A stretch of DNA of 22,548 bases. Origin: JBIQLO01 sp044464175 (lineage in GTDB: Bacteria > Planctomycetota > Phycisphaerae > Tepidisphaerales > Tepidisphaeraceae). The DNA lies in assembly GCA_044464175.1 (NCBI GenBank), contig JBIQLO010000045.1, forward strand, positions 1-22,548. Reading direction: 5' to 3'. How positions within the stretch are numbered: the first letter of the stretch is position 1; the number at the start of each line of letters is the position of its first letter. Shown one piece after another: positions 1 through 8,195 of this stretch. The position numbers were made by a program, and so were the translations under genes. Below the pieces are notes generated by a model. That model ran no database searches, was not told where the DNA came from, and saw only the letters and a list, made by a program, of their open reading frames with translations.

Positions 1-1096
1 GCGTCAGGGAGCCGCCGAACATGAACGCGGCCGCGGCCGCCCCATGGTCGGTTCCGCCGGAGGCGTTTTCCTGCACGCGACGTCCAAATTCACTGAAGGT
101 CATGGTCAGGACGCGCTGGTCGTTCCCCTGCGCCTTCATGTCGGCATAAAAGGCCGAGACGCCGTCCGCCAGTTCCTTCATGAGCCGATCATGACGGCCT
201 TTCTCACCGGCATGGGTATCGAACCCGCCGAGGCTCACATAATAAACGCGTGTGGACAGGCCGCCGCCAATCATGGCTGCAACGGTCTGCAGGTCTCGCC
301 CGAAGCTGCTGCCGGGGTATTTGCCAACAGGGCGGTGTCGTTTGATCAAACGATCTATCTCTTCGCTGCTGGCCTGGGCATCCATCGCGGTGCGATGCAG
401 GAAATCGAGCTGGGTCTCGGGTGTAATGACCTGCCGCTTGGCGGCCGAATCGTCCTTGGCGTGGTTCAGCGAGAGATAATCCTTGGTGTCCCTGCCGTTG
501 TAGCGGTAACTTTCCGGCCGTTCAAAAGTGAGTGCCCGGACACGCTCGCCCTGCATTGCCAGGGGGAGCCTTTCCACCATGGCGATGCCTTCGTGGGGGT
601 CCGCTCCATTGCAGGTGTTATCAAAAAATCGTCCCAGCCAGCCGGTGGTCGTGATCTCCTTGTTCGGTTCGGCGGATTCCCAGATGTCGGTCGCGCGGAA
701 ATGCGAGCGGTTGGGATTGGGATAGCCTACCCCCTGTAGCACCGCCATCTGCGCGTTGTCATACAAATTTTTCAAGGGTGCCAGGTTGGGATGCAGGGCG
801 ATGCGATCGTTGAGCTTCAGGATGGACTTGTCATCAACCCGCATGGTGGGGCGTGCCCGATGGTAGAGATCATCGCTGTAGGGAATCACCATGTTCAGGG
901 CGTCATTGCCGCCGGCCAACTGGAGGACCACGAGGATGCGCCCGTCCTTGCCCGACGGCTGCTGCGTCCGCTTCACATCCAGCGGATCGGTCATGGCCCA
1001 GATGGTCTGGTCCAGAAAGCTGGGGATCGTAGGGGCCGCCGCCAGCAGCGCCAGGCCCCGCTGAATGAATACACGACGACTTGTAATCGGATTCAT
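1..1096 (-). CDS. DUF1501 family protein with Tat signal (3' part outside the window)
   Basis: This is the N-terminal part of a DUF1501 protein, a family of unknown function related to the alkaline phosphatase/sulfatase fold. The start at 1096 gives MNPITSRRVFIQRG, and SRRVFIQ matches the twin-arginine consensus, followed by a short hydrophobic stretch (LALLAAAP). Export folded through the Tat system is therefore likely. Family motifs visible further on are LAGGND near residue 60, SLGGFDTHAGE and, near the window edge, GGTDHGAAAA; the Asp/His residues in these are the probable metal ligands. A GGGAG lies just upstream of the ATG. The gene follows the DUF1800 gene by 91 bp on the same strand, the usual arrangement for these two families, and that gap holds a small CGGGAA/TTCCCG hairpin (1145-1159). 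The frame is open to base 1, so the C-terminus is missing. Its substrate is unknown. Confidence 0.88.
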   Translation of the reverse strand, partial: MNPITSRRVFIQRGLALLAAAPTIPSFLDQTIWAMTDPLDVKRTQQPSGKDGRILVVLQLAGGNDALNMVIPYSDDLYHRARPTMRVDDKSILKLNDRIALHPNLAPLKNLYDNAQMAVLQGVGYPNPNRSHFRATDIWESAEPNKEITTTGWLGRFFDNTCNGADPHEGIAMVERLPLAMQGERVRALTFERPESYRYNGRDTKDYLSLNHAKDDSAAKRQVITPETQLDFLHRTAMDAQASSEEIDRLIKRHRPVGKYPGSSFGRDLQTVAAMIGGGLSTRVYYVSLGGFDTHAGEKGRHDRLMKELADGVSAFYADMKAQGNDQRVLTMTFSEFGRRVQENASGGTDHGAAAAAFMFGGSLT

Positions 1097-1187
1097 GAGA
1101 AACTCCCGTTGGCCATCAACCGTCGATCGGTGCCGCTCGGGGCGCGGGAACTGTTCCCGGCCGGTGGCCGAAGATCAACGGCCTGGT

Positions 1188-2630
1188 TTAACATAGTTGA
1201 TACTCAGGCATTGAAACGATCAACTGCACCATGCGCTTGAGGCTGTCGGGCCGGTCCGGTTGGTTGCCCAATGCCCGTGAAAGGATCTCTTTTTTATTTG
1301 CTGGCACGGGGCGCTGGATCAGCCGGTCCACCCAGTGATCGACCGATTGCTGCGTCGAAGTTCCGGTCTGACTTGCCAATTGCCGCAAGTTCTGCGAGAC
1401 CATCGGCACCGCCCCGCTGGTGAGATAGAGGCACGAGTTATACCGCACAAAGAGCGTGCTGGTGTTGATCCAGGCGCGCCCGCCGGGCCATCCTTTCACG
1501 TTTGGGGGATTCAGCGGCAGCTGACCCATGCGGTTTAACGCCCCCATGACCAACCGCTCCGGCGGCATCTCGAGGTTCATCATTCGAATGGTGCCGATCA
1601 GCAACTGGACCGGACTCTTGATTTGCGCCCCGATAACAGTTGGGCTGTAGAACCCGCGGCTCATCAGAATGGTCCGCAGCAGGGGACGAAGCTGGAATTT
1701 GGACCCGCGGAAAATATCCCCGAGGCTGGTGGCCAGGGCCGGCTCCACATCGGCTTCAGTGGTGAAGTACTGATAGAGCTTGCTGGCGACAAAAGGAGCG
1801 CATGCCGGCTGCTGAAGAATGATCTCCAGAATATCATCACCGTTGAAATTGCCGGAGCGGCCCAGAAAATGCTTGATCCCGAAGTCGTGCTGGCTTTTTT
1901 GAAAGATGTAGTTTTCACCGTCGTGAGTCCAGCCGGTGAAGGCGCGGGCGCTTTCGCGGATGTCCTGTTCGGTGTAATGCCCCAGACCCAGAGTGAACAG
2001 TTCCATTACCTCGCGGGCATAATTCTCGTTGGGGTGCTGCTTGCGGTTCTGCGTGTTGTTCAGGTAATCCAGCATGGCCGGATCGCGCGAGATGGCGTGA
2101 AGGAATTGGCGGAAATCACCGGCCGCATACTGGCGGAGGGTTTCATTCTGTTGCCACATCAAATACGACTGGCGTTCCTCACGCGCACTGGTGGTGAAAT
2201 GCCCGTGCCAGAACAGCGTGAGCTTTTCCTGCAGCGGGTGCGGCCCGTAGGTCATACGCTTGAGCCACCAGGAGGCGATCTGGTCCAGCGCCTCGCGGTT
2301 GCGCCGCTGGAGCATCTGGTTGATCTCCTTGCGCTCCTGTTCATCCTTACCGCGAAACAGTGCCCGCCGCTGTCGGTAGTTGCGGGGGTAATCCCCTTGA
2401 ATGCTCGAGAGGTCCGGAAGGTCGTTGGGGGTTTGCTTGGCGGTCGGCGCGTCGGGAAAGCCCAGAAGCCATTCTACCGCACGCCGCGGTCCCAGTTTTA
2501 AAACCTGCGCAATTTCCTGTTCCGTTCCGCCAAAGCCGGCGCGGTTGAGCAGATGGGCGGCCTTGGTACGGTCAAAGGGATCGGAATCGGTTGGCTGATA
2601 TTCCCGAAGAAGTGGATGAGTGATGGCCAT
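1188..2630 (-). CDS. DUF1800 family protein
   Basis: This is a full-length DUF1800 protein of 480 aa. The ATG at 2630 (MAITHPLL) is preferred over an upstream non-conserved start at 2660 because a GAGGG lies about 6 bases before it. Features typical of the family are the N-terminal AAHLLNRAGFGG segment, LFWHGHFTTS in the middle, NENYAREVMELFTLG followed by AFTGW, and KGWPGGRAWINTSTL near the C-terminus. The family has no established biochemical role. It is almost always encoded beside a DUF1501 protein, as here, and the pair is abundant in Planctomycetota and related bacteria. No clear signal peptide is visible. The glycosyltransferase-like gene ends 44 bp upstream on the same strand, so the three may be co-transcribed. 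Confidence 0.88.
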   Translation of the reverse strand: MAITHPLLREYQPTDSDPFDRTKAAHLLNRAGFGGTEQEIAQVLKLGPRRAVEWLLGFPDAPTAKQTPNDLPDLSSIQGDYPRNYRQRRALFRGKDEQERKEINQMLQRRNREALDQIASWWLKRMTYGPHPLQEKLTLFWHGHFTTSAREERQSYLMWQQNETLRQYAAGDFRQFLHAISRDPAMLDYLNNTQNRKQHPNENYAREVMELFTLGLGHYTEQDIRESARAFTGWTHDGENYIFQKSQHDFGIKHFLGRSGNFNGDDILEIILQQPACAPFVASKLYQYFTTEADVEPALATSLGDIFRGSKFQLRPLLRTILMSRGFYSPTVIGAQIKSPVQLLIGTIRMMNLEMPPERLVMGALNRMGQLPLNPPNVKGWPGGRAWINTSTLFVRYNSCLYLTSGAVPMVSQNLRQLASQTGTSTQQSVDHWVDRLIQRPVPANKKEILSRALGNQPDRPDSLKRMVQLIVSMPEYQLC

Positions 2631-2674
2631 AACAACCCTCGTTGCGTATAAAACGGGCATCAGGCGGATTTATT

Positions 2675-4240
2675 CTATCTTTGGTTATCGGAATTTGCAC
2701 GTATCGGGCTTGGGCTGAAAAAGATGCGCCAATGTCCCGCGTAGGGGAGTTGGTCCGGCGGTAACCGAAGGGCACATTGCGCCTTGCATTCCATGACTAT
2801 TTTGTCATCTTCTCTCCATCCGGCCGCCTTCAAGGTTTCGGCGGTGATTGATCGCTTACGATCCGAATTGGTCTGCCCGTAAATCGAATCCCAAATCAGG
2901 ATCGTCCCTGGAGGCGGCTGTTCAACCCGCTGCAGGCTCCATTCATAAGTATGGGGGCCGCTGAGACTTCGATCCAAGGCCCACCAGATGCCGGGATGGG
3001 ACGCCATCAGATTGGGAAAATTCCGGCTTTGGGAGACCGATGCCAGGGCAATGCATCGGGCCATCTGCCAGTCGGCGGCCAATTTCAAGGGGACAACCGG
3101 ATAGGCTGCTTGGGCCAGCAGCGGCACCAACGCAAACAGGCCGCCCCATAACGCCGGTCGCCGCCAGTTCAGACGCTCGAATATCCAGTTCCACCCTTTG
3201 GCCACCAACAACGCCCAGAACGGGGCCACAATCAGCAGGTATCGCAGCTCACCGTTGCTGGCCATCTTGCCCAGCCAATAAAGAAGGCTGTGCATCGTCA
3301 GGATGCCCAACGGCAGGATCACGATCAGCGCTTCGCACCGGCGGCGGTGCGAGGCTTGGAAGAGGGAAAGTGGAAATTGAAAGAGCGTCCGCTTCCATTC
3401 CGATGCCCCGGAGGCTTCCGACATTCCTGCTCCAATCCCGATCCACAGGGCCGGAAAAAGCAGCGGGGAAACAATGGCCGGCAGCAATGCCAGAAAGTGC
3501 CAAAGCGGTCCACTTCGGTATAGGCTCTCGGTGGCGTAGGGCCAATGATCTATCAGCCAGCGCCACCATGCTCCTTCCCTTCCGTAGAGCAGCCACCCCG
3601 CATGGTTCCACGCGAGCAGGGGGAGTGGCAGCAGTATCAGCCACGCCCACCGGCGATGCAGTACCAGTGCAACGGCCGCCAGAAGCAGGAACCCGAAGCC
3701 TTCCGGCCGGGTCAGCGGCAGGAGCGACACCAGCAGCGCCATCCATCCAAAGCGGCGCCCCTGGTAAGCCCAGAATGCCAGTGACAGGAGGAGGGCGAAG
3801 GGGACTTCTGTCAGGACGGCGAAGGAATGCAGGAAAAGCAATGGCTGGGCGAGGAGAAATAAAAATGCCAACTCCGGCCGCCGATACCCTTGCTGTCTTG
3901 CAATGGCATACGTCACCCCCGCCATCGAAAGGACCATGCCCAGACTGACCAGTCGCGTAAGAAACAGCGCAAGCTGCTGGGGAGGAAGAGAGGCCGGCAG
4001 AGCATAGACGGCCGTTACCAGGGGACGACCCCAGACACTCACAAAATAGGCCGTCTCTCTGAAGGCGAATCGGGCCATGATGAAATGCGTGCACCCATCG
4101 GCTTCCAGGAACCCGTGGCTGGTGGCCGCCGCAAGGCCCGATAACAACGCAAAGACGATCGCCGCTGTGACGATCACCACCCGGGGGCGGCGGCAGGAGA
4201 CGGCTTGGGCGTGAGGTTGTAACAAGGTGGAGGATTCCAT
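2675..4240 (-). CDS. Polytopic membrane protein, probable GT-C glycosyltransferase
   Basis: This 521-aa protein has about ten or more hydrophobic segments and a soluble C-terminal region of roughly 150 residues. An N-terminal membrane segment is followed by a loop containing FLEADGCTHF. Its acidic residues (E, D) lie where GT-C fold glycosyltransferases of the PMT/ArnT type carry their catalytic/metal-binding acidic pair. LTRPEG, a motif common in such proteins, follows mid-sequence. It probably transfers a sugar from a lipid-phosphate carrier at the outer face of the cytoplasmic membrane, but donor and acceptor cannot be told. The ATG at 4240 (MESSTLL) is chosen because GGAAAG lies about 5 bases upstream; longer in-frame starts would run into the divergent kinase promoter region. 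It is the first gene of a possible GT - DUF1800 - DUF1501 transcription unit. Family assignment rests on topology and the acidic loop only. Confidence 0.7.
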   Translation of the reverse strand: MESSTLLQPHAQAVSCRRPRVVIVTAAIVFALLSGLAAATSHGFLEADGCTHFIMARFAFRETAYFVSVWGRPLVTAVYALPASLPPQQLALFLTRLVSLGMVLSMAGVTYAIARQQGYRRPELAFLFLLAQPLLFLHSFAVLTEVPFALLLSLAFWAYQGRRFGWMALLVSLLPLTRPEGFGFLLLAAVALVLHRRWAWLILLPLPLLAWNHAGWLLYGREGAWWRWLIDHWPYATESLYRSGPLWHFLALLPAIVSPLLFPALWIGIGAGMSEASGASEWKRTLFQFPLSLFQASHRRRCEALIVILPLGILTMHSLLYWLGKMASNGELRYLLIVAPFWALLVAKGWNWIFERLNWRRPALWGGLFALVPLLAQAAYPVVPLKLAADWQMARCIALASVSQSRNFPNLMASHPGIWWALDRSLSGPHTYEWSLQRVEQPPPGTILIWDSIYGQTNSDRKRSITAETLKAAGWREDDKIVMECKAQCALRLPPDQLPYAGHWRIFFSPSPIRANSDNQR

Positions 4241-4374
4241 CGAACTTTCCGGCCAGCATGGGCCAGCGTACTCGTTCAGACTCGTTTGCAAAACAGTTCC
4301 ACCCACCGGCGGGGAAAAGGAAACCTAGTTTTACCAATCCGTGCATTCCCTACAGTCCGCCCCCTTTCCGGTCG

Positions 4375-7086
4375 ATGACGGGGCATATGCACATCCATTC
4401 CTCCATTGCCGCGGAGCGCCCCAAAGGCCCGTTTGGCATCCAATTGCCACATAGGCGATTCCTCCTGTGCGCGGCTCTCTTTGCGCAGGGGGCGGCGGTG
4501 GTGGCGTTCTGCTGGATGGCGTTCTACGGCCATCGGCAGGGGGCACAGGCTTTTCTGGCAGGGGGACTGTTCATTTTCGGTACTTTCATTCTCGTGTTGA
4601 ACCGCCGGCGCTCCAGTGAATTGAGCGACAGTGAACGCCGCACCCAACAGATTATCGATACGTCATTGGACGCGGTCATTACAATGGATGCCCAGGGGCT
4701 GATTGTTGGGTGGAGCGCTCAGGCTGAGCCAATCTTCGGCTGGTCGGCCAAGGAGGCGATCGGGCGCAGCTTGGCCGAAACCATCATTCCACCGCAGTAT
4801 CGCAAAGCCCACAACGAAGGGGTGCGGCGTTATCTCAGTACCGGCCACGGATCGATGCTGAACAGGCGATTTGAAATTAGCGCCAGCCGGCGGGATGGGG
4901 AACAGTTTCCCATCGAACTGGCGATTGCTCCCCTCAAATTCGGCGGGCAGATGGTCTTCAGCGCCTTCATCCGCGATATCAGCCACGCCAAGCGCGCAGA
5001 GGCCGAGTTGCGGCAGGCCAAGGAGCAGGCGGAGAGCGCCAATCGCGCCAAGAGTGAGTTTCTGGCAAACATGAGCCACGAGATCCGCACACCGATGAAC
5101 GGTGTGATCGGAATGACTGAACTGCTGCTGGCCTCCAAACTGGATGAGCGGCAGCGCCGCTACGCCACCATGGTCAAAGCCTCGGCCGAGTCGCTTTTGG
5201 GCCTGATCAATGACATTCTCGATTTCTCCAAGATCGAGGCGGGCAAGCTCGAGCTGTCGGAGATTGACTTTGACCTCGCGCTGGCTGTGGAGGACGCGGT
5301 GGAGATGTTCGCGCAGCGCGCCCAGCAGAAGGGACTGGACCTGTGCTGTCATGTCGATCCGGCGTTGCGGCGACGGATGCGGGGAGACCCGGATCGGCTG
5401 CGGCAGATTCTTATCAACTTGGTGGGCAACGCCCTGAAGTTCACCGAGCGCGGCGAGGTGATCGTCCGCGCGACCGTTCATCATCCGGGCGAGCGGCGGT
5501 GGGGGACGCACGAGGGGGCGCCGGAGCCGAAAGGGTTGGCGGATGGGCGGATCATAGTGCATTTTTCGGTGCAGGACAGTGGCATCGGTATTCCGCCGGA
5601 TCGGATGGACCGCCTGTTCAAGTCGTTCTCGCAGGTGGATGCCTCGACCACGCGCCAATACGGTGGCACCGGGCTGGGGCTGGCGATCTGCAAGCAACTG
5701 GCCGAACTGATGGGCGGCGAGATAGGAGTCCAGAGTCAGGCGGAGGAGGGCTCAACTTTCTGGTTCACAGCCCAGCTCTCCGAGGCGACGACCGCCGCGG
5801 CATCGGATCAGCTTTCGCAAACGACTCCGGATGTTCGGGGACTGCGAGTCCTGGTGGTTGATCACAGCGATGTGCACCGGCAGGTGCTCAAGGAGCAGTT
5901 AGAGAGTTGGGGCTTCAATGCCCGGGGCGCGGCCGACGGACAGTCGGCGATGAGCGATCTCCTGGGTTGTGCCGCGATGGGCCGGCCCTATGGCGTGGTG
6001 ATCATCGAGCAGAGCCTGGCGGATATGGAGGCGGCAGCGCTGGCGACCCGAATCCGGGCCGAATCGACGCTTGCCCAAACGACTCTGATTCTGCTCTGTG
6101 GTATGGATCAGTCCGGCGGGAGGGAAACGTGGGAACAGGAGGGATTCGCCAACGTGATCTGCAAGCCGGTGCGCCAGTCGCAACTGTTCAATGCCATCGT
6201 CAGTGCCATCGATCATCCAATCGCGTCGCCGAGGCCGGGCCAGAGCGCGCCGCAGGCGGATTTGCCTGCTGCTCGGCAGCAGGGGGTGAATATCCTGCTG
6301 GCCGACGACCACGAAATCAACCGGATGGTGGCGGTGGAGGTACTCGAACAGGCGGGTTATCGCTGTCACGCCGTTAACGACGGCCAGGCCGCACTGGAAG
6401 CGGTTCAGGAGGGCGGCTTTGACCTGATTCTCATGGACTGCCAAATGCCACGCATGGATGGTTTTGAAGCGACGCGGGAGATCCGCAAAATGGAACGGGG
6501 CCAGGGTAGACGCATTCCGATCATCGCGCTGACGGCCAACGCCCTTAAGGGAGATCGGGAGGAGTGTCTCGCCGCGGGGATGGATGGCTACATCAGCAAA
6601 CCGCTGGATCCGGCAAAGCTGGTCCGGATGATTGAGCAGACCGTCGAAAGCCGAAATCCTGCTGGACAGGCCGTGGCAAGGCCGAGCGAGGCACCGCCGC
6701 CGGCGCCCGAACCGACTCCCGTCGCTTCAGCCGGCACGTCGCCCATCGACCTGCCATCGATGCTACAGCGCTGCGGAACCAATCAGGCCTTCGTCGCCAA
6801 AATGCTGCAGAAGTTCTCCCAGCAGTCCGCTCAGAGCGTTCAGAAGCTCCTGGAGGCGGTGCGGGGGGGGAATGCGGGCGAGGCCAGGCAGGTGGCCCAT
6901 GGGTTGAAGGGAACCGCCGCCCTGGTGTCGGCCGAGCGGGTGCGGGCATTGGCGGCGGACCTGGAGGCGCTGGCCGCGGCCAATCATTTGGATGCCGCCG
7001 AGCGAGCGCTTGAGCAATTGTGCCGGGAAGTGGATGCCTGTTCCGCATTTATTCCAAGGCTGATCGACGAAATGGTCGAAATATAG
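4375..7086 (+). CDS. Hybrid sensor histidine kinase (2 TM, PAS, HisKA, HATPase, REC, REC, HPt)
   Basis: This is a BarA-type hybrid kinase of about 903 aa. Counting from the ATG at 4375 (4387 is an equally possible start), two membrane helices lie at about 29-52 and 57-76 with almost no periplasmic loop, so sensing is probably in the membrane or through the cytoplasmic PAS domain (about 88-205). The H box is MSHEIRTPMNG with phospho-His235. The HATPase has the N box (Asn352), DSGIGIP and GGTGLGLAI. The first receiver (about 490-610) has HSD instead of the acidic pair and Glu545 where Asp is expected, so it probably cannot be phosphorylated. The second receiver (about 637-755) is canonical with Asp688. 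A C-terminal HPt domain has His842 in AHGLKGT. The relay is therefore His235 to Asp688 to His842. Two response-regulator genes follow and are the obvious targets of the HPt. The gene diverges from the glycosyltransferase gene. Confidence 0.93.
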   Translation: MTGHMHIHSSIAAERPKGPFGIQLPHRRFLLCAALFAQGAAVVAFCWMAFYGHRQGAQAFLAGGLFIFGTFILVLNRRRSSELSDSERRTQQIIDTSLDAVITMDAQGLIVGWSAQAEPIFGWSAKEAIGRSLAETIIPPQYRKAHNEGVRRYLSTGHGSMLNRRFEISASRRDGEQFPIELAIAPLKFGGQMVFSAFIRDISHAKRAEAELRQAKEQAESANRAKSEFLANMSHEIRTPMNGVIGMTELLLASKLDERQRRYATMVKASAESLLGLINDILDFSKIEAGKLELSEIDFDLALAVEDAVEMFAQRAQQKGLDLCCHVDPALRRRMRGDPDRLRQILINLVGNALKFTERGEVIVRATVHHPGERRWGTHEGAPEPKGLADGRIIVHFSVQDSGIGIPPDRMDRLFKSFSQVDASTTRQYGGTGLGLAICKQLAELMGGEIGVQSQAEEGSTFWFTAQLSEATTAAASDQLSQTTPDVRGLRVLVVDHSDVHRQVLKEQLESWGFNARGAADGQSAMSDLLGCAAMGRPYGVVIIEQSLADMEAAALATRIRAESTLAQTTLILLCGMDQSGGRETWEQEGFANVICKPVRQSQLFNAIVSAIDHPIASPRPGQSAPQADLPAARQQGVNILLADDHEINRMVAVEVLEQAGYRCHAVNDGQAALEAVQEGGFDLILMDCQMPRMDGFEATREIRKMERGQGRRIPIIALTANALKGDREECLAAGMDGYISKPLDPAKLVRMIEQTVESRNPAGQAVARPSEAPPPAPEPTPVASAGTSPIDLPSMLQRCGTNQAFVAKMLQKFSQQSAQSVQKLLEAVRGGNAGEARQVAHGLKGTAALVSAERVRALAADLEALAAANHLDAAERALEQLCREVDACSAFIPRLIDEMVEI

Positions 7087-7142
7087 AGGGTGGCGGTTGC
7101 GTCACCGTATCGTCCGTTTGGATGTCAGAGGTTCATCTCACA

Positions 7143-7149
7143 GAGAAGG
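7143..7149 (+). promoter_or_regulatory. Ribosome binding site fixing a GTG start
   Basis: GAGAAGG lies 7 bases before the GTG at 7157, which opens directly into the receiver-domain sequence MRILVVDDDE. An upstream in-frame TTG at 7097 has no comparable site and would add 20 residues unlike any receiver domain. Confidence 0.7.
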
Positions 7150-7156
7150 TGACATC

Positions 7157-8173
7157 GTGCGTATCCTGGTGGTGGATGATGATGAGTTGGCGCTGGAAAT
7201 GATCCAGTTTGCCCTGGACGAGCAGGGGCACGAAATCATTGTGGCCCGCGATGGTCAGGAGGCGCTGCAGCGGCTGTCGGAGTCGCCGTGCCAGGTGGTC
7301 ATCTCCGACTGGATGATGCCCCGGATGAGCGGACTGGAACTCTGCCAGGCGATCCGCGCGCAGGATTTCGGCACCTATGTATACCTTATCCTGCTGACCG
7401 CGCAGGATGGTCCGGCCCAGGCGTTGGAGGGGATGCAAGCCGGGGCGGATGATTTTGTCGCCAAACCTTTCGATCCCAACCAGCTCCAGGCCCGCTTGCG
7501 CGTCGCCGAGCGGTTGCTGGCGTTGGAAAGCCGCGACCTGACGATTTTTGCACTGGCGAAGCTGGCCGAGTCGCGTGATCCGGAGACGGGGGCCCACCTG
7601 GAGCGGGTGCAGAACTATTCCCGCGCCCTGGCCAGTCATCTGGCCAGAAGCGGCGCGTACGCTTCGGAAATCGACGCCTCCTTCGTTCGCCTGATTTACG
7701 AAACCAGCCCGCTGCACGATATCGGAAAGGTCGCCATTCCGGACTTCGTGCTGCTGAAGCCGGGCCGGCTGAGCGATGAAGAATTCGAAATCATGAAGAC
7801 CCATACGACGCTGGGCGCGCAGACACTGGAGGCGGCCGCCCGCAAGCATCCCCACGCCCGCTTCCTGCGGATGGCGCGGGAGATCGCCGCGACGCACCAT
7901 GAGAAGTTCGACGGAAGCGGCTATCCGCACCATCTGTCGGGGCAGGAGATTCCGCTGTCGGGGCGGATTGTCGCCCTGGCCGATGTGTATGATGCGCTGA
8001 TCTCAAAACGCGTCTATAAAGGCGCGTTCACGCATGCCATGGCCCGGTCGATCATCGTCGAAGGCGCGGAAAAGCACTTTGACCCGGTGGTCGTTCAAGG
8101 ATTCCTGGAGATCGAGTCGAAGTTCATCGACATTCAGCAGCAGTTCGCCGAGGCGATGCCGCTGGCGGCGTGA
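7157..8173 (+). CDS. Response regulator with HD-GYP domain (c-di-GMP phosphodiesterase)
   Basis: This 338-aa regulator has an N-terminal receiver domain (about 1-120, phospho-acceptor Asp51 in ISDWMMP, Lys in FVAKPFD) and a C-terminal HD-GYP domain (about 135-330). The HD pair is His187-Asp188 in HDIGKVAIPD. The GYP triad is residues 255-257 in DGSGYP, preceded by the metal-ligand HH of THHEKF, and GRIVALADVYDAL follows. All signature residues of an active HD-GYP phosphodiesterase are present. Such enzymes hydrolyse cyclic di-GMP to pGpG or GMP in the cytoplasm. The gene starts 70 bp after the hybrid kinase and ends 22 bp before the diguanylate cyclase gene, so phosphotransfer from the kinase HPt domain to Asp51 probably controls it. 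Confidence 0.93.
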   Translation: MRILVVDDDELALEMIQFALDEQGHEIIVARDGQEALQRLSESPCQVVISDWMMPRMSGLELCQAIRAQDFGTYVYLILLTAQDGPAQALEGMQAGADDFVAKPFDPNQLQARLRVAERLLALESRDLTIFALAKLAESRDPETGAHLERVQNYSRALASHLARSGAYASEIDASFVRLIYETSPLHDIGKVAIPDFVLLKPGRLSDEEFEIMKTHTTLGAQTLEAAARKHPHARFLRMAREIAATHHEKFDGSGYPHHLSGQEIPLSGRIVALADVYDALISKRVYKGAFTHAMARSIIVEGAEKHFDPVVVQGFLEIESKFIDIQQQFAEAMPLAA

Positions 8174-8181
8174 GGCGTTAC

Positions 8182-8186
8182 GGAGG
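8182..8186 (+). promoter_or_regulatory. Ribosome binding site of the REC-GGDEF gene
   Basis: A perfect GGAGG lies 9 bases before the ATG at 8196. It decides against longer in-frame starts that would overlap the preceding HD-GYP gene. Confidence 0.7.
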
Positions 8187-8195
8187 TGTCGGGCC

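Noticed and set aside
44..739. Plus-strand open frame over the start of the window
   Set aside because: It is antisense to the DUF1501 gene, whose motifs and Tat signal are clear on the minus strand.
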